Source: Candidatus Competibacter phosphatis (GTDB lineage: Bacteria; Pseudomonadota; Gammaproteobacteria; Competibacterales; Competibacteraceae). Taken from it: 38,497 nt of DNA. The position numbers and the translations under genes were made by a program. Below the pieces are notes generated by a model. That model was not told the origin of the DNA and searched no databases. It saw only the letters and a list, made by a program, of their open reading frames with translations. The stretch lies in assembly GCF_012939995.1 (NCBI RefSeq), contig NZ_SPMZ01000048.1, forward strand, positions 1 to 38,497. Reading direction: 5' to 3'. Of the stretch, positions 10,006 through 19,244 are shown piece by piece (within the stretch, counting starts at the first letter, position 1; each line of letters begins with the position of its first letter).

Positions 10006-11786
10006 AGATCGGGTCCGATGCTGAAGGAAAAGCGGAAGGCGCTGCCCGGCGGACGGTCCAGACCGGAGGCGAAGTCCACTCGTAGCGGACCGACCGGCGA
10101 GAGCCAGCGCACTCCCAGCCCGGCGCCGGTTTTCAAGTCGGGAGAGGCGCCGTCGAAGGCATCGCCGGTGTCGACGAAAGCGGCGATGCCCCAGTTCCCC
10201 CAAATCCGATGCTCGTATTCCAGGCTGGCCACCGCCAGATTCTTGCCGCCGACCACGGTGCCGTCGGGGTCGGTGGGGCCGATGCTTTCGTAGGCGTAGC
10301 CGCGCACGCTGGCGTCGCCACCGGTGAAGAAGCGCAGGGAGGTCGGCAGCTTCTCGAAATTATCGACCACCGTAGCCCCGAAGTTGCCTCGGACGAGCAG
10401 TCGATTGCTATCGTTCAGAGCGTGGATCCAGCGAAGCTGCAACAATCCTTGCAGGAAGTTGGTGTCCGACAGCAGCGCCGTCGATGCGCCGCGCAGCCCG
10501 AAACCGAACAGCAGGCCACGGTGGGGATAAGCGCGGTCGTCGGCGTCCACCCAGGTCCAGTCCAAGCTGGGAATCAGTAATAGCGATTGTTCGGACGAAG
10601 GCCGGTTGCCGATGGTGTATTCTTCGTACTGCAAGTTCAAACTGTAGTTTTTCAACCACTTGCCATCTTGTTGTTGCAGGCTGCCGCCGATCTTGTAGGT
10701 TTCGTAATCTTTGTCGTTGTCGTTCTGGCGGACATAGCCGGTGGTGATGGCGTATTCGTCGGTGGTTGGGTCGGTGCCGGGAATCATGTACTTGAAAGCG
10801 ATCAGCGACTTGATTTGCGAATACCCCAGTTCGGCTTCGTAATGGTGGCCTTGTGGGTTGAGCCAGCGCCGCTCGACGCGCAGTTTGCCCCGAAAGCCGG
10901 TGTCGGTGCCGTAACCCAGGCCGGCGCTGTATTTGCGTTTCTTGCCCGGCTCCAGCGTGACATCGACCGGCGTGGTGGCGGTGCTGGCGTCGGGCGGGGC
11001 GTTGACTTCCACTTGACTGAAATAATTGCTGTTGCCGAGATCGCTTTGCAGCTTCAGCAGTTGGTTGACGTTGTAGGGATCGCCGGGCTTGAAGCGGGGG
11101 TAGCGGGCCAGCAATTCGGGCGACAGAAAATCCTGCTTGAAGGCAATATTGCCAAAGCGGAAGCGCTGGCCGGTATCGTAGTGCAGGTGGATAGTCGCGC
11201 TGTAGGCTTGCAGGTCGACGCGGATGGAGCGCTCGGTGAAGCGGGCATTGAAATAGCCGTGCTCGGTCGCCAGCAACTCCATCGCGGCCTTGATCTGTTC
11301 GTATTTGGGCTGGTCCAGGGTTTGACCCTGGGCCAGCGGCAGGTTGTCCAGCAGTTTTTGGAAGGCGGGGTCCTGCGCGCCCTCGCCCAGTACCTTGACG
11401 TCGATTTCCGCGATGCGCAGCGGCCGGCCGGGCTCGATCCGGTAGCGCGCCACCCAGCCTTCCGGGGTACGGGTCAGGGACGCCTCGATGGTGGGCTCGA
11501 AATAGCCGAACGGCTCCAGCGCCTTGCGGATTTCGCGCTCGGCGTTGTTGTGCAGCCAGCGCAGGCGGACTTCGTCCGGCGCGGGTTTGCCGGCGAAACG
11601 GTTGAGTTCCAGAAAAGCCAGTACGTTGTCGCGCAACGGGCCGTCCACGCCTTCGACGGTCAGGGTTAGGGAAGGGTTGGCGGTGGGCGGCGATTCGGGT
11701 TCCTGAGCGCTCAGCGAGTCGACCGCCAGCGTCAGGCAACAGAACAGGAACCAGCTCTGGAGGAGAGTCAAACCGGATTGAGGCAT
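10002..11786 (-). CDS. tamA: Translocation and assembly module outer-membrane protein TamA
   Basis: TamA is an Omp85-family outer-membrane barrel that works with TamB. The 594-residue product has a signal peptide (SWFLFCCLTLAVDSLSAQ, about 11-28), POTRA domains over roughly 35-270 and a C-terminal surface-antigen/D15 barrel. The barrel includes FFTGGDASVRGYAYESIGP and the terminal strand FRFSFSIGPDL. I prefer the ATG at 11786 because the signal peptide begins there; the frame is open to 11903. No strong Shine-Dalgarno is visible, so the start is less certain than the gene itself. The gene is divergent from cysM, only 135 bases away, and upstream of tamB in one operon. Confidence 0.94.
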   Translation of the reverse strand: MPQSGLTLLQSWFLFCCLTLAVDSLSAQEPESPPTANPSLTLTVEGVDGPLRDNVLAFLELNRFAGKPAPDEVRLRWLHNNAEREIRKALEPFGYFEPTIEASLTRTPEGWVARYRIEPGRPLRIAEIDVKVLGEGAQDPAFQKLLDNLPLAQGQTLDQPKYEQIKAAMELLATEHGYFNARFTERSIRVDLQAYSATIHLHYDTGQRFRFGNIAFKQDFLSPELLARYPRFKPGDPYNVNQLLKLQSDLGNSNYFSQVEVNAPPDASTATTPVDVTLEPGKKRKYSAGLGYGTDTGFRGKLRVERRWLNPQGHHYEAELGYSQIKSLIAFKYMIPGTDPTTDEYAITTGYVRQNDNDKDYETYKIGGSLQQQDGKWLKNYSLNLQYEEYTIGNRPSSEQSLLLIPSLDWTWVDADDRAYPHRGLLFGFGLRGASTALLSDTNFLQGLLQLRWIHALNDSNRLLVRGNFGATVVDNFEKLPTSLRFFTGGDASVRGYAYESIGPTDPDGTVVGGKNLAVASLEYEHRIWGNWGIAAFVDTGDAFDGASPDLKTGAGLGVRWLSPVGPLRVDFASGLDRPPGSAFRFSFSIGPDL

Positions 11787-11921
11787 GATGGGCGTTGGCT
11801 TGCTTGCGGTCGGTGAATGGCGCGAGCCGGGGCTGGGGGCAAGGCGAAACGAGGCCGGGTTCGCGCGGTCTCCCTGTATGGTAGCGGTTATAATCCTTAT
11901 CACATTTGACGGGACAGGAAA

Positions 11922-12860
11922 ATGTTTGATGACGCCTTTTCCCTAAACGGGATGCAAGAGAGCTCCGGGTTTTGCTATCCCGCGCTCGAATCCACGGTTG
12001 GCAATACCCCGCTGGTTCGGTTGCGGCGGTTGCCGGGAAACGCCAGCAGTCTCGTTTTGGGAAAACTGGAAGGCAACAATCCCGCCGGTTCGGTCAAGGA
12101 TCGGCCAGCGCTGAGCATGATCCGGCAGGCCGAGGCGCGCGGCGAAATCCGGCCCGGTGATGTGCTGATCGAGGCAACCAGCGGCAATACCGGCATCGCG
12201 TTGGCGATGATCGCGGCGGTGAAGGGTTACCGCTTGAAATTGATCATGCCGGAAAATCAGAGCGCCGAGCGGCGGGCGGCGATGCGGGCCTACGGCGCCG
12301 AACTGATTCTGGTAAGCAAGGAAGAAGGCATGGAGGGTGCGCGCGATCTGGCCGCGCGACTGGAGCGGGAAGGGCAGGGGCGGGTGCTCGACCAATTCGG
12401 CAACCCCGACAACCCGCTGGCGCACTACGAAACCACCGGTCCCGAAATCTGGCGCGACACCGGTGGTCGGATCACCCACTTCGTCAGCGCCATGGGTACC
12501 ACCGGTACCATCATGGGGGTGTCGCGCTATCTCAAGGAACGGAATCCCCAGATACAGGTCGTCGGTGTGCAGCCGACCGAGGGGTCCTGCATTGCCGGCA
12601 TTCGTCGTTGGCCGTTGGAGTATCTGCCGAAAGTCTTTGACCCGGCGCGGGTGGATCGAACCCTGGATGTCGATCAGGCGGAAGCCGAGGAGATCACCCG
12701 CCGGCTGGCCCGCGAGGAAGGCATCTGCTGCGGGGTATCGGCGGGCGGGGCGGTGGCGGTGGCGCTACGACTGGCGCGGGAGGTCGAGAATGCGGTGATC
12801 GTCACCATCATCTGCGACCGCGGCGACCGTTACCTATCCACCGGGCTGTTTTCCGATTAA
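11922..12860 (+). CDS. cysM: Cysteine synthase B (O-acetylserine sulfhydrylase)
   Basis: This PLP-dependent enzyme makes cysteine from O-acetylserine and sulfide or thiosulfate. The 312-residue product has the PLP lysine at about 59 (GSVKDRP), the SGNTG loop near 87-91 and the phosphate-binding GTTGT motif. The end CDRGDRYLSTGLF is typical of CysM. Two starts are possible: 11922 (preceded by CAGGAAA) or the internal ATG at 11952, closer to where CysM homology begins. The role fits the sulfate-activation genes 15 kb downstream, although they are not in the same operon. Confidence 0.95.
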   Translation: MFDDAFSLNGMQESSGFCYPALESTVGNTPLVRLRRLPGNASSLVLGKLEGNNPAGSVKDRPALSMIRQAEARGEIRPGDVLIEATSGNTGIALAMIAAVKGYRLKLIMPENQSAERRAAMRAYGAELILVSKEEGMEGARDLAARLEREGQGRVLDQFGNPDNPLAHYETTGPEIWRDTGGRITHFVSAMGTTGTIMGVSRYLKERNPQIQVVGVQPTEGSCIAGIRRWPLEYLPKVFDPARVDRTLDVDQAEAEEITRRLAREEGICCGVSAGGAVAVALRLAREVENAVIVTIICDRGDRYLSTGLFSD

Positions 12861-12936
12861 AAGGTCGGATCGTCCCGGTGCCTTACGTTCCCTGTCCTGA
12901 TCCAAGGCGGGGAAACCCCAACTCATTTCGAGCACC

Positions 12937-14262
12937 ATGGCCAAGAAATCCAAGATTCCGGTGGAACCGTTCGTGGTTCGCGTCGATGACCTGACGCACG
13001 AAGGTCAGGGTGTGGCGCGACGGGATGGCAAAGCCGTGTTCGTCGAAGGTGCGTTGCCCGGCGAAGAAGTCCGCTGCGTCTACACCGCCCGCCGGAGTCG
13101 CCGCGACGAGGCCCGCACCGTCGAGGTCTTGCGGGCCGCGCCGGAGCGGATCGAACCACGCTGCGCGCATTTCGGGGTGTGCGGCGGCTGCACCCTGCAA
13201 CATTTGCAGCCAACCGAGCAACTCGCCGTCAAGCAGCGTTGGTTGCTGGACAGCTTGACTCACATCGGCAAGGTCCGGCCGGAACAGGTTTTGGAACCCA
13301 TGATCGGACCGCTGTGGGGTTACCGGCGGCGGGCGCGGCTGGGGGTCAAGCATGTCGCCAAGAAGGGACGTACCCTGATCGGTTTTCGCGAGCGGCACAG
13401 TCCATTCGTGGCCGACCTGCGCCGCTGCGAGGTGCTGGACGAACGGCTGGGCGGTTTGTTGGAGCCACTGGCGCAACTCATCGATACCCTGTCCATCCGC
13501 GATCGCTTGCCCCAGATCGAGATTGCCGGCGGGGACGAAACGATGGGGCTGAATTTCCGGGTGTTGGCGCCGCCGAGCGCCGAGGATCGGGCACAACTCC
13601 AGGCGTTCGGCGAGCGGCACGGTTTTGCGCTTTACCTACAACCGGGTGGGCCGGACAGCGTGCGGGCATTGTGGCCGGAGCAGCCGGAGCTTGGTTATCG
13701 CTTGCCGGATTTCGATCTGGACCTGAAATTTCAACCCTGGCATTTCATTCAGATCAACGCCGCCATCAATCGGCAACTGGTTGGGCGGGCTTGCGAGTTG
13801 CTGCAAGTCGGGCCGGAAGATCGGGTGCTGGATCTGTTCTGCGGGTTGGGCAATTTTACTTTGGCGTTGGCTCGCCGGGCGCGAGAGGTGGTCGGCGTGG
13901 AAGGCGACGCCAGCTTGGTGGAGTGGGCGCGACACAACGCCGCGCGCAACAATGCCGCGAACGCTATTTTCCACGCCGCCGATCTGACCGGCGATCCGCG
14001 CGATCAAGGATGGGCGCGGGGTGGTTACGAGCGGGTTTTGCTCGATCCGCCTCGTTCCGGCGCGTTGGAGATGATGCCGTGGGTGGCCGCGCTGGGTGCG
14101 GAACGAGTGGTCTATGTGTCCTGTCATCCAGCCACGCTGGCGCGGGATGTCGGTGAGTTGGTCCACCGTTTCACTTATCGGCTGGAGAGCGTTGGGGTGC
14201 TGGATATGTTTCCTCACACCGCGCATGTCGAATCGATGGCGGTGCTGGTCCGCCGGGTATAA
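12937..14262 (+). CDS. rlmD: 23S rRNA (uracil-1939-C5)-methyltransferase RlmD
   Basis: RlmD makes m5U1939 in 23S rRNA using SAM. The 441-residue product has an N-terminal TRAM domain (about 10-65). The four Fe-S cluster cysteines are Cys76, Cys82, Cys85 (CAHFGVCGGC) and Cys164 (RRCEVL). The SAM site is VLDLFCGLGNFTL (298-310), followed by LLDPPRSGA (368-376). The catalytic cysteine is Cys396 in YVSCHPATLARD. This layout distinguishes RlmD/RumA-type enzymes from TrmA, which lacks the cluster. It starts 76 bases after cysM on the same strand. The Shine-Dalgarno is weak. Confidence 0.95.
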   Translation: MAKKSKIPVEPFVVRVDDLTHEGQGVARRDGKAVFVEGALPGEEVRCVYTARRSRRDEARTVEVLRAAPERIEPRCAHFGVCGGCTLQHLQPTEQLAVKQRWLLDSLTHIGKVRPEQVLEPMIGPLWGYRRRARLGVKHVAKKGRTLIGFRERHSPFVADLRRCEVLDERLGGLLEPLAQLIDTLSIRDRLPQIEIAGGDETMGLNFRVLAPPSAEDRAQLQAFGERHGFALYLQPGGPDSVRALWPEQPELGYRLPDFDLDLKFQPWHFIQINAAINRQLVGRACELLQVGPEDRVLDLFCGLGNFTLALARRAREVVGVEGDASLVEWARHNAARNNAANAIFHAADLTGDPRDQGWARGGYERVLLDPPRSGALEMMPWVAALGAERVVYVSCHPATLARDVGELVHRFTYRLESVGVLDMFPHTAHVESMAVLVRRV

Positions 14263-14419
14263 CGGGTCGGTCATGGCGTTTTGTGAAGATCGGCCAAGCC
14301 CGCGTCGCCAATGATGTCGGGGTCGGGTCTTCCGCCGCGAGAACGCCGCGCGGTTTGGGGGGCCATCGGTTTGGGCTATCCTTCTCCGATGCCCGACTCA
14401 AATGGAAGGAAGAATCGTC

Positions 14420-14827
14420 ATGCTGACCCAATCCCTGTCCGGTTTGCCCGCGTTCCTGTCCTACTTCGCCACCGCCATCGGCCTGCTGGCATTGTTTCTG
14501 ACAGTGTACGTTTTCATCACCCCTTACCGCGAAATTGCCCTGATCCGCGAAGGTAACGCGGCGGCGGCGGCCAGTCTCGGCGGCGCCGTGCTCGGCTTCG
14601 TGCTGCCGCTGGCCAGCGCCATCACTCACAGCGTCGGCCTGCCCGACATGGCGGTCTGGGGGCTGATCGCGCTGGTCGTGCAGGTGCTGGTCTATCTGGC
14701 GGCGCGGTTTCTGCTGTTGCCCGAGCTCGGCCGCGATATTCCCGCCGGCCGGATTGCCACCGGCGTATTTCTCGGTGCGCTATCGGTTGCCATCGGCATC
14801 CTCAACGCCGCCTGCATGAGCTACTGA
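14420..14827 (+). CDS. DUF350 family membrane protein
   Basis: The 135-residue protein is almost entirely hydrophobic, with about four membrane segments. It contains the DUF350 pattern FITPYREIALIREGNAAAAASLGGAVLGFVLP, given here only as a landmark of the conserved ITPY..E...I..GN core. DUF350 proteins are small inner-membrane proteins of unknown function. I prefer the ATG at 14420, preceded by GGAAGGAAG at suitable spacing, over the ATG at 14402 which overlaps that ribosome site. It converges with the kinase gene at 14841, 13 bases away. Confidence 0.85.
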   Translation: MLTQSLSGLPAFLSYFATAIGLLALFLTVYVFITPYREIALIREGNAAAAASLGGAVLGFVLPLASAITHSVGLPDMAVWGLIALVVQVLVYLAARFLLLPELGRDIPAGRIATGVFLGALSVAIGILNAACMSY

Positions 14828-14840
14828 GCCGGCCGCGCTG

Positions 14841-15861
14841 CTAGTCGGACGGCCCCATGATCGAGGAAAGCGCGGTCGAAAGCGCGGGCCAGAACCAGTA
14901 GACCAGCGACGCCGCCAGTCCGGCCAGCAATCCGGCCAGAATCCACGGCAATGCCCGCCGCCATGGCGGCGCGGCGCTGGCCGGAACCTGAACGCTGGTT
15001 ACGTCGCGAATGGGCTTGACCGCCGCCTTGCGCTTGGGTGGGCGTGAAATCGCCGCCGTCTTCCCAGCCATCGCGTCCTGGACCGCCTCCACCAATTCCT
15101 CGGCGCTGGCGAATCGCTCCTCGGGTTCCTTGGCCAAGAGCCGATCGATCGCCGGCTGAAAGCGGCCGAGCGGTTCCGGCAGGGTCGGTACCGGTTCCTT
15201 GAGGTGCTTCAGCGCGATATCGAAAGCGTCGGCCCCCTGAAACGGCCGGGTGCCGGTCAGCATCTCGTAGAACACCACCCCCAGGCTGTACAGATCGCTG
15301 CGCGCGTCCGTCGGCTTGGCCAACGCCTGTTCCGGGCTCATGTAATTAGGTGTGCCGAGCCGCCAGCCGGCGGCGGTCAACTGAGTCTTGTCTAGCGTAT
15401 TCTTGGCGATGCCGAAATCCGATAGCAGTGCCGTGTCCGAATTGCGGAACAAAATATTGGCCGGCTTGATGTCGCGATGAATGCAATGCTGCTGGTGTGC
15501 CCGGCCGAGCGCGCGGGCGATCTGGCATAGGATCGTTACCGCCTGGTCTGGCGTCAGCCCTGCCTTGATCCGCTCCTTGAGCGTGCCGCCCTCCAGGTAT
15601 TCCATCGCGATGTAGTACACATCGTCCAGATTGCCGGCGTCGAAAATGGTGACGATATGCGGGTGGCCAAGCTTGCCGATGATGCGGGCTTCCTTGATGA
15701 AGCGTTTGCTGAAGATGGGGTCGCCGGCCAGACCGGGGGGACAGCACCTTGATGGCCACGCGGCGGCCCAAGGATTCCTGGAGCGCCAGATAGACGGTGG
15801 ACATGGCGCCCTTGCCGATGATTTTTTCGAATTGATAGCCGGAAATCTGGGGCATTTCCAT
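14841..15861 (-). CDS. Membrane-anchored Ser/Thr protein kinase (one frameshift)
   Basis: This is a PknB-type Hanks kinase of about 339 residues after repair. The glycine loop is IIGKGAMSTVY, the ATP lysine is in RRVAIKVLSP, the catalytic loop is CIHRDIKPANILF and the DFG motif is LLSDFGIAKN. A basic proline-rich linker follows, then one membrane segment near the C-terminus (WILAGLLAGLAASLVYWFWP) and a very short tail with no sensor domain. The frame breaks at a run of six G (plus strand 15736-15741); five would restore it as VLSPGLAGDPIFSKRF. Everything after the break is intact, so a sequence error is likelier than decay. It is divergent from the VWA lipoprotein gene. Confidence 0.85.
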
Positions 15862-16035
15862 GGGGGGTCGCGGTACCTTGCGGACATTCCGAAGCGGAAT
15901 GGAAAAATAATGGGACAGGTCGGTGCAAACGGCAAGCTGGGGGCGGGCTTTCGAGCGAGGGAAATCCGATTTTAACCCCATTGTGTCGCCGTGGGCGTTT
16001 ATAGCAATGAAATCACAACCTTCGAAGGAAACGCC

Positions 16036-17841
16036 ATGATTCGGTCTCTATCGCTCCATGCCTTGCTGATCGCTGTCCTGCTCGTCGCCTGCTCGCCCAC
16101 CGCGCCGCCACAAGATGTGGCCGAATCCAAGCGACAGGCTGCTGGCCAGTCACACTTGGTCGTGGCTCGCTCCGCCACGGAGCGAGCCACGACCAGGTCA
16201 GTCGTTGGGAAAGCCGATCAGCCGGTTTCCACAACGTCAGTGCCGACCAGCCCGGTGCTGGCAATGGTCGAGCCCAGCGCACGATTATCAGCCGCAAGGC
16301 AGGCGGCCCAGGATTCCACCGCGCTCGCGCCGGCCCGCATGTCCAGCCGGCGGGACACGGATGAGTTGCGCGCGCCCAGCGAACCAACCGACCGTGAGAA
16401 TTACGCCCAGGTCGAGGACAATCCGGTCAAGCGCGCCGCCGAGCAGCCGGTGTCCACCTTCAGCATCGACGTCGATACCGGCGCCTACGCCAACGTTCGC
16501 CGCTTTCTCAACGCCGGCCGACTGCCGCCGCGCGACGCGGTGCGGGTCGAGGAACTGATCAACTACTTCGATTACGACTATCCGCTGCCGGACGATCGTC
16601 AGCCACCGTTCCGGGTCAACACCGAACTGGCCCCGACGCCCTGGAATCCCAAAACCTTGCTGCTGGCGGTCGGCATCAAGGGCTACGAATTGCCGAGAAC
16701 CCAGTTGCCGCCCGCCAACCTGGTATTCCTGGTCGACGTGTCCGGCTCGATGGATTCGGCGGACAAAATCGGCCTGCTCAAGCCGGCACTGAAACTGCTG
16801 GTCCGGCAACTACGGCCGGAGGACAAGGTGGCGATCGCGGTTTACGCCGGCGCGGCCGGCATGGTGCTGGAACCCACGTCCGGCAGTCAGCGGGCGAAGA
16901 TCGAAGCGGCTCTGGATCAGCTCAGCGCCGGTGGTTCCACCAACGGCGGCGCGGGTATTCAACTGGCCTACAACCTGGCCCGGCAGGGCTTCGTCGAGGG
17001 CGGCGTCAACCGGGTGATTTTGGCCACCGACGGCGATTTCAACGTCGGCACGGTCAATTTCCAGGCATTGAAGGATCTGGTTGAAACTCAGCGCAAGAGC
17101 GGCATCGCGCTCACCACGCTCGGTTTCGGCGCCGGCAACTACAACGATCGGTTGATGGAGCAACTGGCCGATGCCGGCAACGGCAATCACGCCTACATCG
17201 ACACCCTCCAAGAAGCCAACAAGGTGCTGGTCGAGCAGATGAGCGCCACGTTGCTGACCATTGCCAAGGACATGAAGATCCAGATCGAGTTCAACCCGGC
17301 GCTAGTCGAGGAATACCGCCTGATCGGCTACGAGAATCGAATCCTGCGCCGTGAGGATTTCAACAACGATGCGGTGGATGCCGGCGATATCGGCGCCGGG
17401 CACACAGTCACCGCGTTGTACGAAATCGCCCTGAAGGGCAGTGGCGGTAGTTTGACCGAGCCGCTGCGCTACGGCCAGCCGGCGACCGACGCCGCCACGC
17501 CGCGCGGCGACGAGATCGCCTTCCTGCGCTTGCGCTACAAGCAGCTGGACGGCGAGGTCAGCCAGTTGCTGGAACAGCCGATCCGTCGCGGGCAAGCGGT
17601 CGGGGACTGGCGGGAAACCAGCGAGCGATTCCGCTTCGCGGCGGCGGTGGCCGGTTTTGGCCAGGTGCTGCGCGGCGGGCGCCATACCCACGATTTTGGC
17701 TACGACGAGGTGCTGGCGCTGGCCCGTACCGCGCGGAGCGGCGATCCCCATGGTTATCGGGGCGAGTTCCTAACTTTGGTCGGGCTGGCGCGGTCGCTCG
17801 ATCCCGGTCAAGGTGGGGAGCAGGGCCAAGCGATCCGCTGA
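16036..17841 (+). CDS. VWA-domain lipoprotein (YfbK-like, DUF3520)
   Basis: The 601-residue protein begins with a lipoprotein signal (LLIAVLLVAC, lipobox cysteine at 19). A low-complexity linker follows, then a von Willebrand N-terminal domain (about 130-220). The VWA domain carries an intact MIDAS motif DVSGS at 233-237, and the C-terminal region is DUF3520-like (about 410-590). Relatives include E. coli YfbK; the function is unknown, but VWA domains mediate metal-dependent protein contacts. The ATG at 16036 follows AAGGAA and gives the lipobox at the right place. A perfect 39-bp palindrome lies in the linker part. It is followed by the ECF sigma gene after 75 bases, which is a common pairing for this family. 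Confidence 0.9.
   Translation: MIRSLSLHALLIAVLLVACSPTAPPQDVAESKRQAAGQSHLVVARSATERATTRSVVGKADQPVSTTSVPTSPVLAMVEPSARLSAARQAAQDSTALAPARMSSRRDTDELRAPSEPTDRENYAQVEDNPVKRAAEQPVSTFSIDVDTGAYANVRRFLNAGRLPPRDAVRVEELINYFDYDYPLPDDRQPPFRVNTELAPTPWNPKTLLLAVGIKGYELPRTQLPPANLVFLVDVSGSMDSADKIGLLKPALKLLVRQLRPEDKVAIAVYAGAAGMVLEPTSGSQRAKIEAALDQLSAGGSTNGGAGIQLAYNLARQGFVEGGVNRVILATDGDFNVGTVNFQALKDLVETQRKSGIALTTLGFGAGNYNDRLMEQLADAGNGNHAYIDTLQEANKVLVEQMSATLLTIAKDMKIQIEFNPALVEEYRLIGYENRILRREDFNNDAVDAGDIGAGHTVTALYEIALKGSGGSLTEPLRYGQPATDAATPRGDEIAFLRLRYKQLDGEVSQLLEQPIRRGQAVGDWRETSERFRFAAAVAGFGQVLRGGRHTHDFGYDEVLALARTARSGDPHGYRGEFLTLVGLARSLDPGQGGEQGQAIR
16157..16195. repeat. Perfect 18-bp palindrome inside the VWA lipoprotein gene
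   Basis: TGGTCGTGGCTCGCTCCG (16157-16174), a CCA loop and the exact complement (16178-16195) form a tight hairpin. The pairing extends by one wobble and one G-C pair. Its length, 39 bases, keeps the reading frame, adding residues around LVVARSATERATTR to the variable linker. It looks like a REP-like element tolerated in a disordered region. Confidence 0.85.
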
Positions 17842-17844
17842 TTG

Positions 17845-17908
17845 GGTATCAGGGGACAAGGGACGGATTTTCCTAGAATCTGGAATCTGATCCTCGTTCC
17901 CTGATACC
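17845..17908. repeat. Imperfect inverted repeat in front of the ECF sigma gene
   Basis: GGTATCAGGGGAC (17845-17857) and GTTCCCTGATACC (17896-17908) are complementary at 12 of 13 positions. They flank most of the intergenic region, ending 8 bases before the sigma factor ATG. No Shine-Dalgarno is visible before that ATG. It could be a leader hairpin affecting translation, a weak terminator of the VWA gene, or an operator pair. Confidence 0.55.
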
Positions 17909-17916
17909 TTGTTTCC

Positions 17917-18483
17917 ATGCGGACCGAAGACGATGCCGACGAAACCCTCATGCTGCGCTACCGGGATGGCAATGCCGATGCCTTCGCGGCGCTGTACGCT
18001 CGCCACAAAGGGGCACTGTATCGCTATCTATTGCGCCAATGCGGCCAGCCGGCGTTGGCCGAGGAACTGTTTCAGGACGTGTGGCTGAAGCTGATCGCCG
18101 CCCGGACCGGCTACACCGTGCAGGCTAGATTCACCACTTATCTATACCGACTGGCCCACAATCGCCTGATCGATCACTACCGCGCCAGCAGTCGAGGCCT
18201 GCCGCTATCCTACGCCGAGGATTGCCCGGAGTGGGCCGAGGTACCGGCACCGGCCGAGGTGCAGCCGGAGGCGCAAGACGACCGCCGCCGCCAGGCCGAA
18301 CGCCTATTGGAGCTGTTGGCCGAATTGCCCGAGGCCCAGCGCGAGGCCGTGTTGCTGAAGGAAGAAGCCGGATTGTCGCTGGAGGAAATCGCCCAGGCCA
18401 CCGGCACCGGTCGGGAGACCGTCAAAAGCCGCCTGCGTTATGCCATGGCCCGCCTGCGACAGGGTTTGAGAGGTGCGCGATGA
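17917..18483 (+). CDS. ECF-type RNA polymerase sigma factor
   Basis: The 188-residue protein has sigma region 2 (about 20-85, including LAEELFQDVWLKLIAA and YLYRLAHNRLIDHYR). It also has region 4 (about 130-182, with LPEAQREAVLLKEEAGLSLE and the helix-turn-helix TGRETVKSRLRYAMARL). The linker between them is long and rich in Ala, Pro and Glu. It is a group IV sigma factor of the RpoE-like superfamily. Its stop overlaps the next start by four bases, the usual coupling of a sigma factor to its anti-sigma factor. No ribosome site is seen, and an inverted repeat covers the leader, so the ATG at 17917 is the least certain part of the call. Confidence 0.92.
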   Translation: MRTEDDADETLMLRYRDGNADAFAALYARHKGALYRYLLRQCGQPALAEELFQDVWLKLIAARTGYTVQARFTTYLYRLAHNRLIDHYRASSRGLPLSYAEDCPEWAEVPAPAEVQPEAQDDRRRQAERLLELLAELPEAQREAVLLKEEAGLSLEEIAQATGTGRETVKSRLRYAMARLRQGLRGAR

Positions 18484-19244
18484 GCGATCCACGCAATGCG
18501 GAATTCCACGACGAGAATCTGTCGGCCTTGTACCGGGTCACCCGCGACCCCGAGCCGCCGGCTTGGCTGGACCAACGTATCCTGACGGCCGCCAACGCCG
18601 CGCCGCAACCGGTCTCGACGCTGGCGCCGCCGCCCTCCCGGCGGCGACGAACCCGGCTGTGGGCGGTGCCGGCCGCGTTGGCGGCGACCGTGGTGCTGGC
18701 GGTGGGCATCGTACGGCTGGCGCGCGAGAGCGGTGAATGGGGTCCGTCGCCCGAGAACAAGACGGCGCTCCATTCCGCAGCCGAATCCGCCGCCGAGGCG
18801 GATGCCACCGCCGCCGGCCGCGCCCAGTTCAGTGACCATGATCGCCCTTCGTCACCCGCCGTGGAATTACGACCCACCATGCCCTTGGGCGAGGCGGTTC
18901 GAGTGGCGCCGCAATCGCTGCCAGCCTTGCCGGCCGCCGCGCCGCCGGTCGAGTTGGAACAGGAGTCGATGCCGCGCCGGCCCGCGCCAGCGGAGCGGGA
19001 ACGAGCACGGGAGGAGCGGGAACGAGCACGGGATTGGCTTCGGGCCGCGCCGACGGGTCAACGGGCCGACCAGGGCGCTGCATCGCAAGATCGGTCGGAT
19101 CAATACTCGCCAGAGGAATGGCTGGCGGCCATTGCCGAACTGCGGCATCAAGGCCGGACGGCGGAAGCGGACGCCAAGCTGGCGGAGTTCCGACGGCGGT
19201 ACCCGAATTATCCGCTGGAGGTCGCGCCGAGCCCGCTGCAATGA
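18480..19244 (+). CDS. Putative anti-sigma factor, single-pass membrane protein
   Basis: The 254-residue protein has an acidic N-terminus, one membrane segment at about 60-80 (LWAVPAALAATVVLAVGIVR) and a low-complexity Pro/Ala/Arg-rich region. A conserved-looking C-terminal helix pair follows (YSPEEWLAAIAELRHQGRTA, then a LAEFRRRYP motif). The start ATG overlaps the sigma factor stop (ATGA), and the N-terminal cytoplasmic/TM/periplasmic layout fits an anti-sigma factor. I see no clear zinc-binding ZAS motif. The C-terminal motif resembles that of other hypothetical proteins located after sigma factors. The role is therefore inferred from context. Confidence 0.65.
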   Translation: MSDPRNAEFHDENLSALYRVTRDPEPPAWLDQRILTAANAAPQPVSTLAPPPSRRRRTRLWAVPAALAATVVLAVGIVRLARESGEWGPSPENKTALHSAAESAAEADATAAGRAQFSDHDRPSSPAVELRPTMPLGEAVRVAPQSLPALPAAAPPVELEQESMPRRPAPAERERAREERERARDWLRAAPTGQRADQGAASQDRSDQYSPEEWLAAIAELRHQGRTAEADAKLAEFRRRYPNYPLEVAPSPLQ

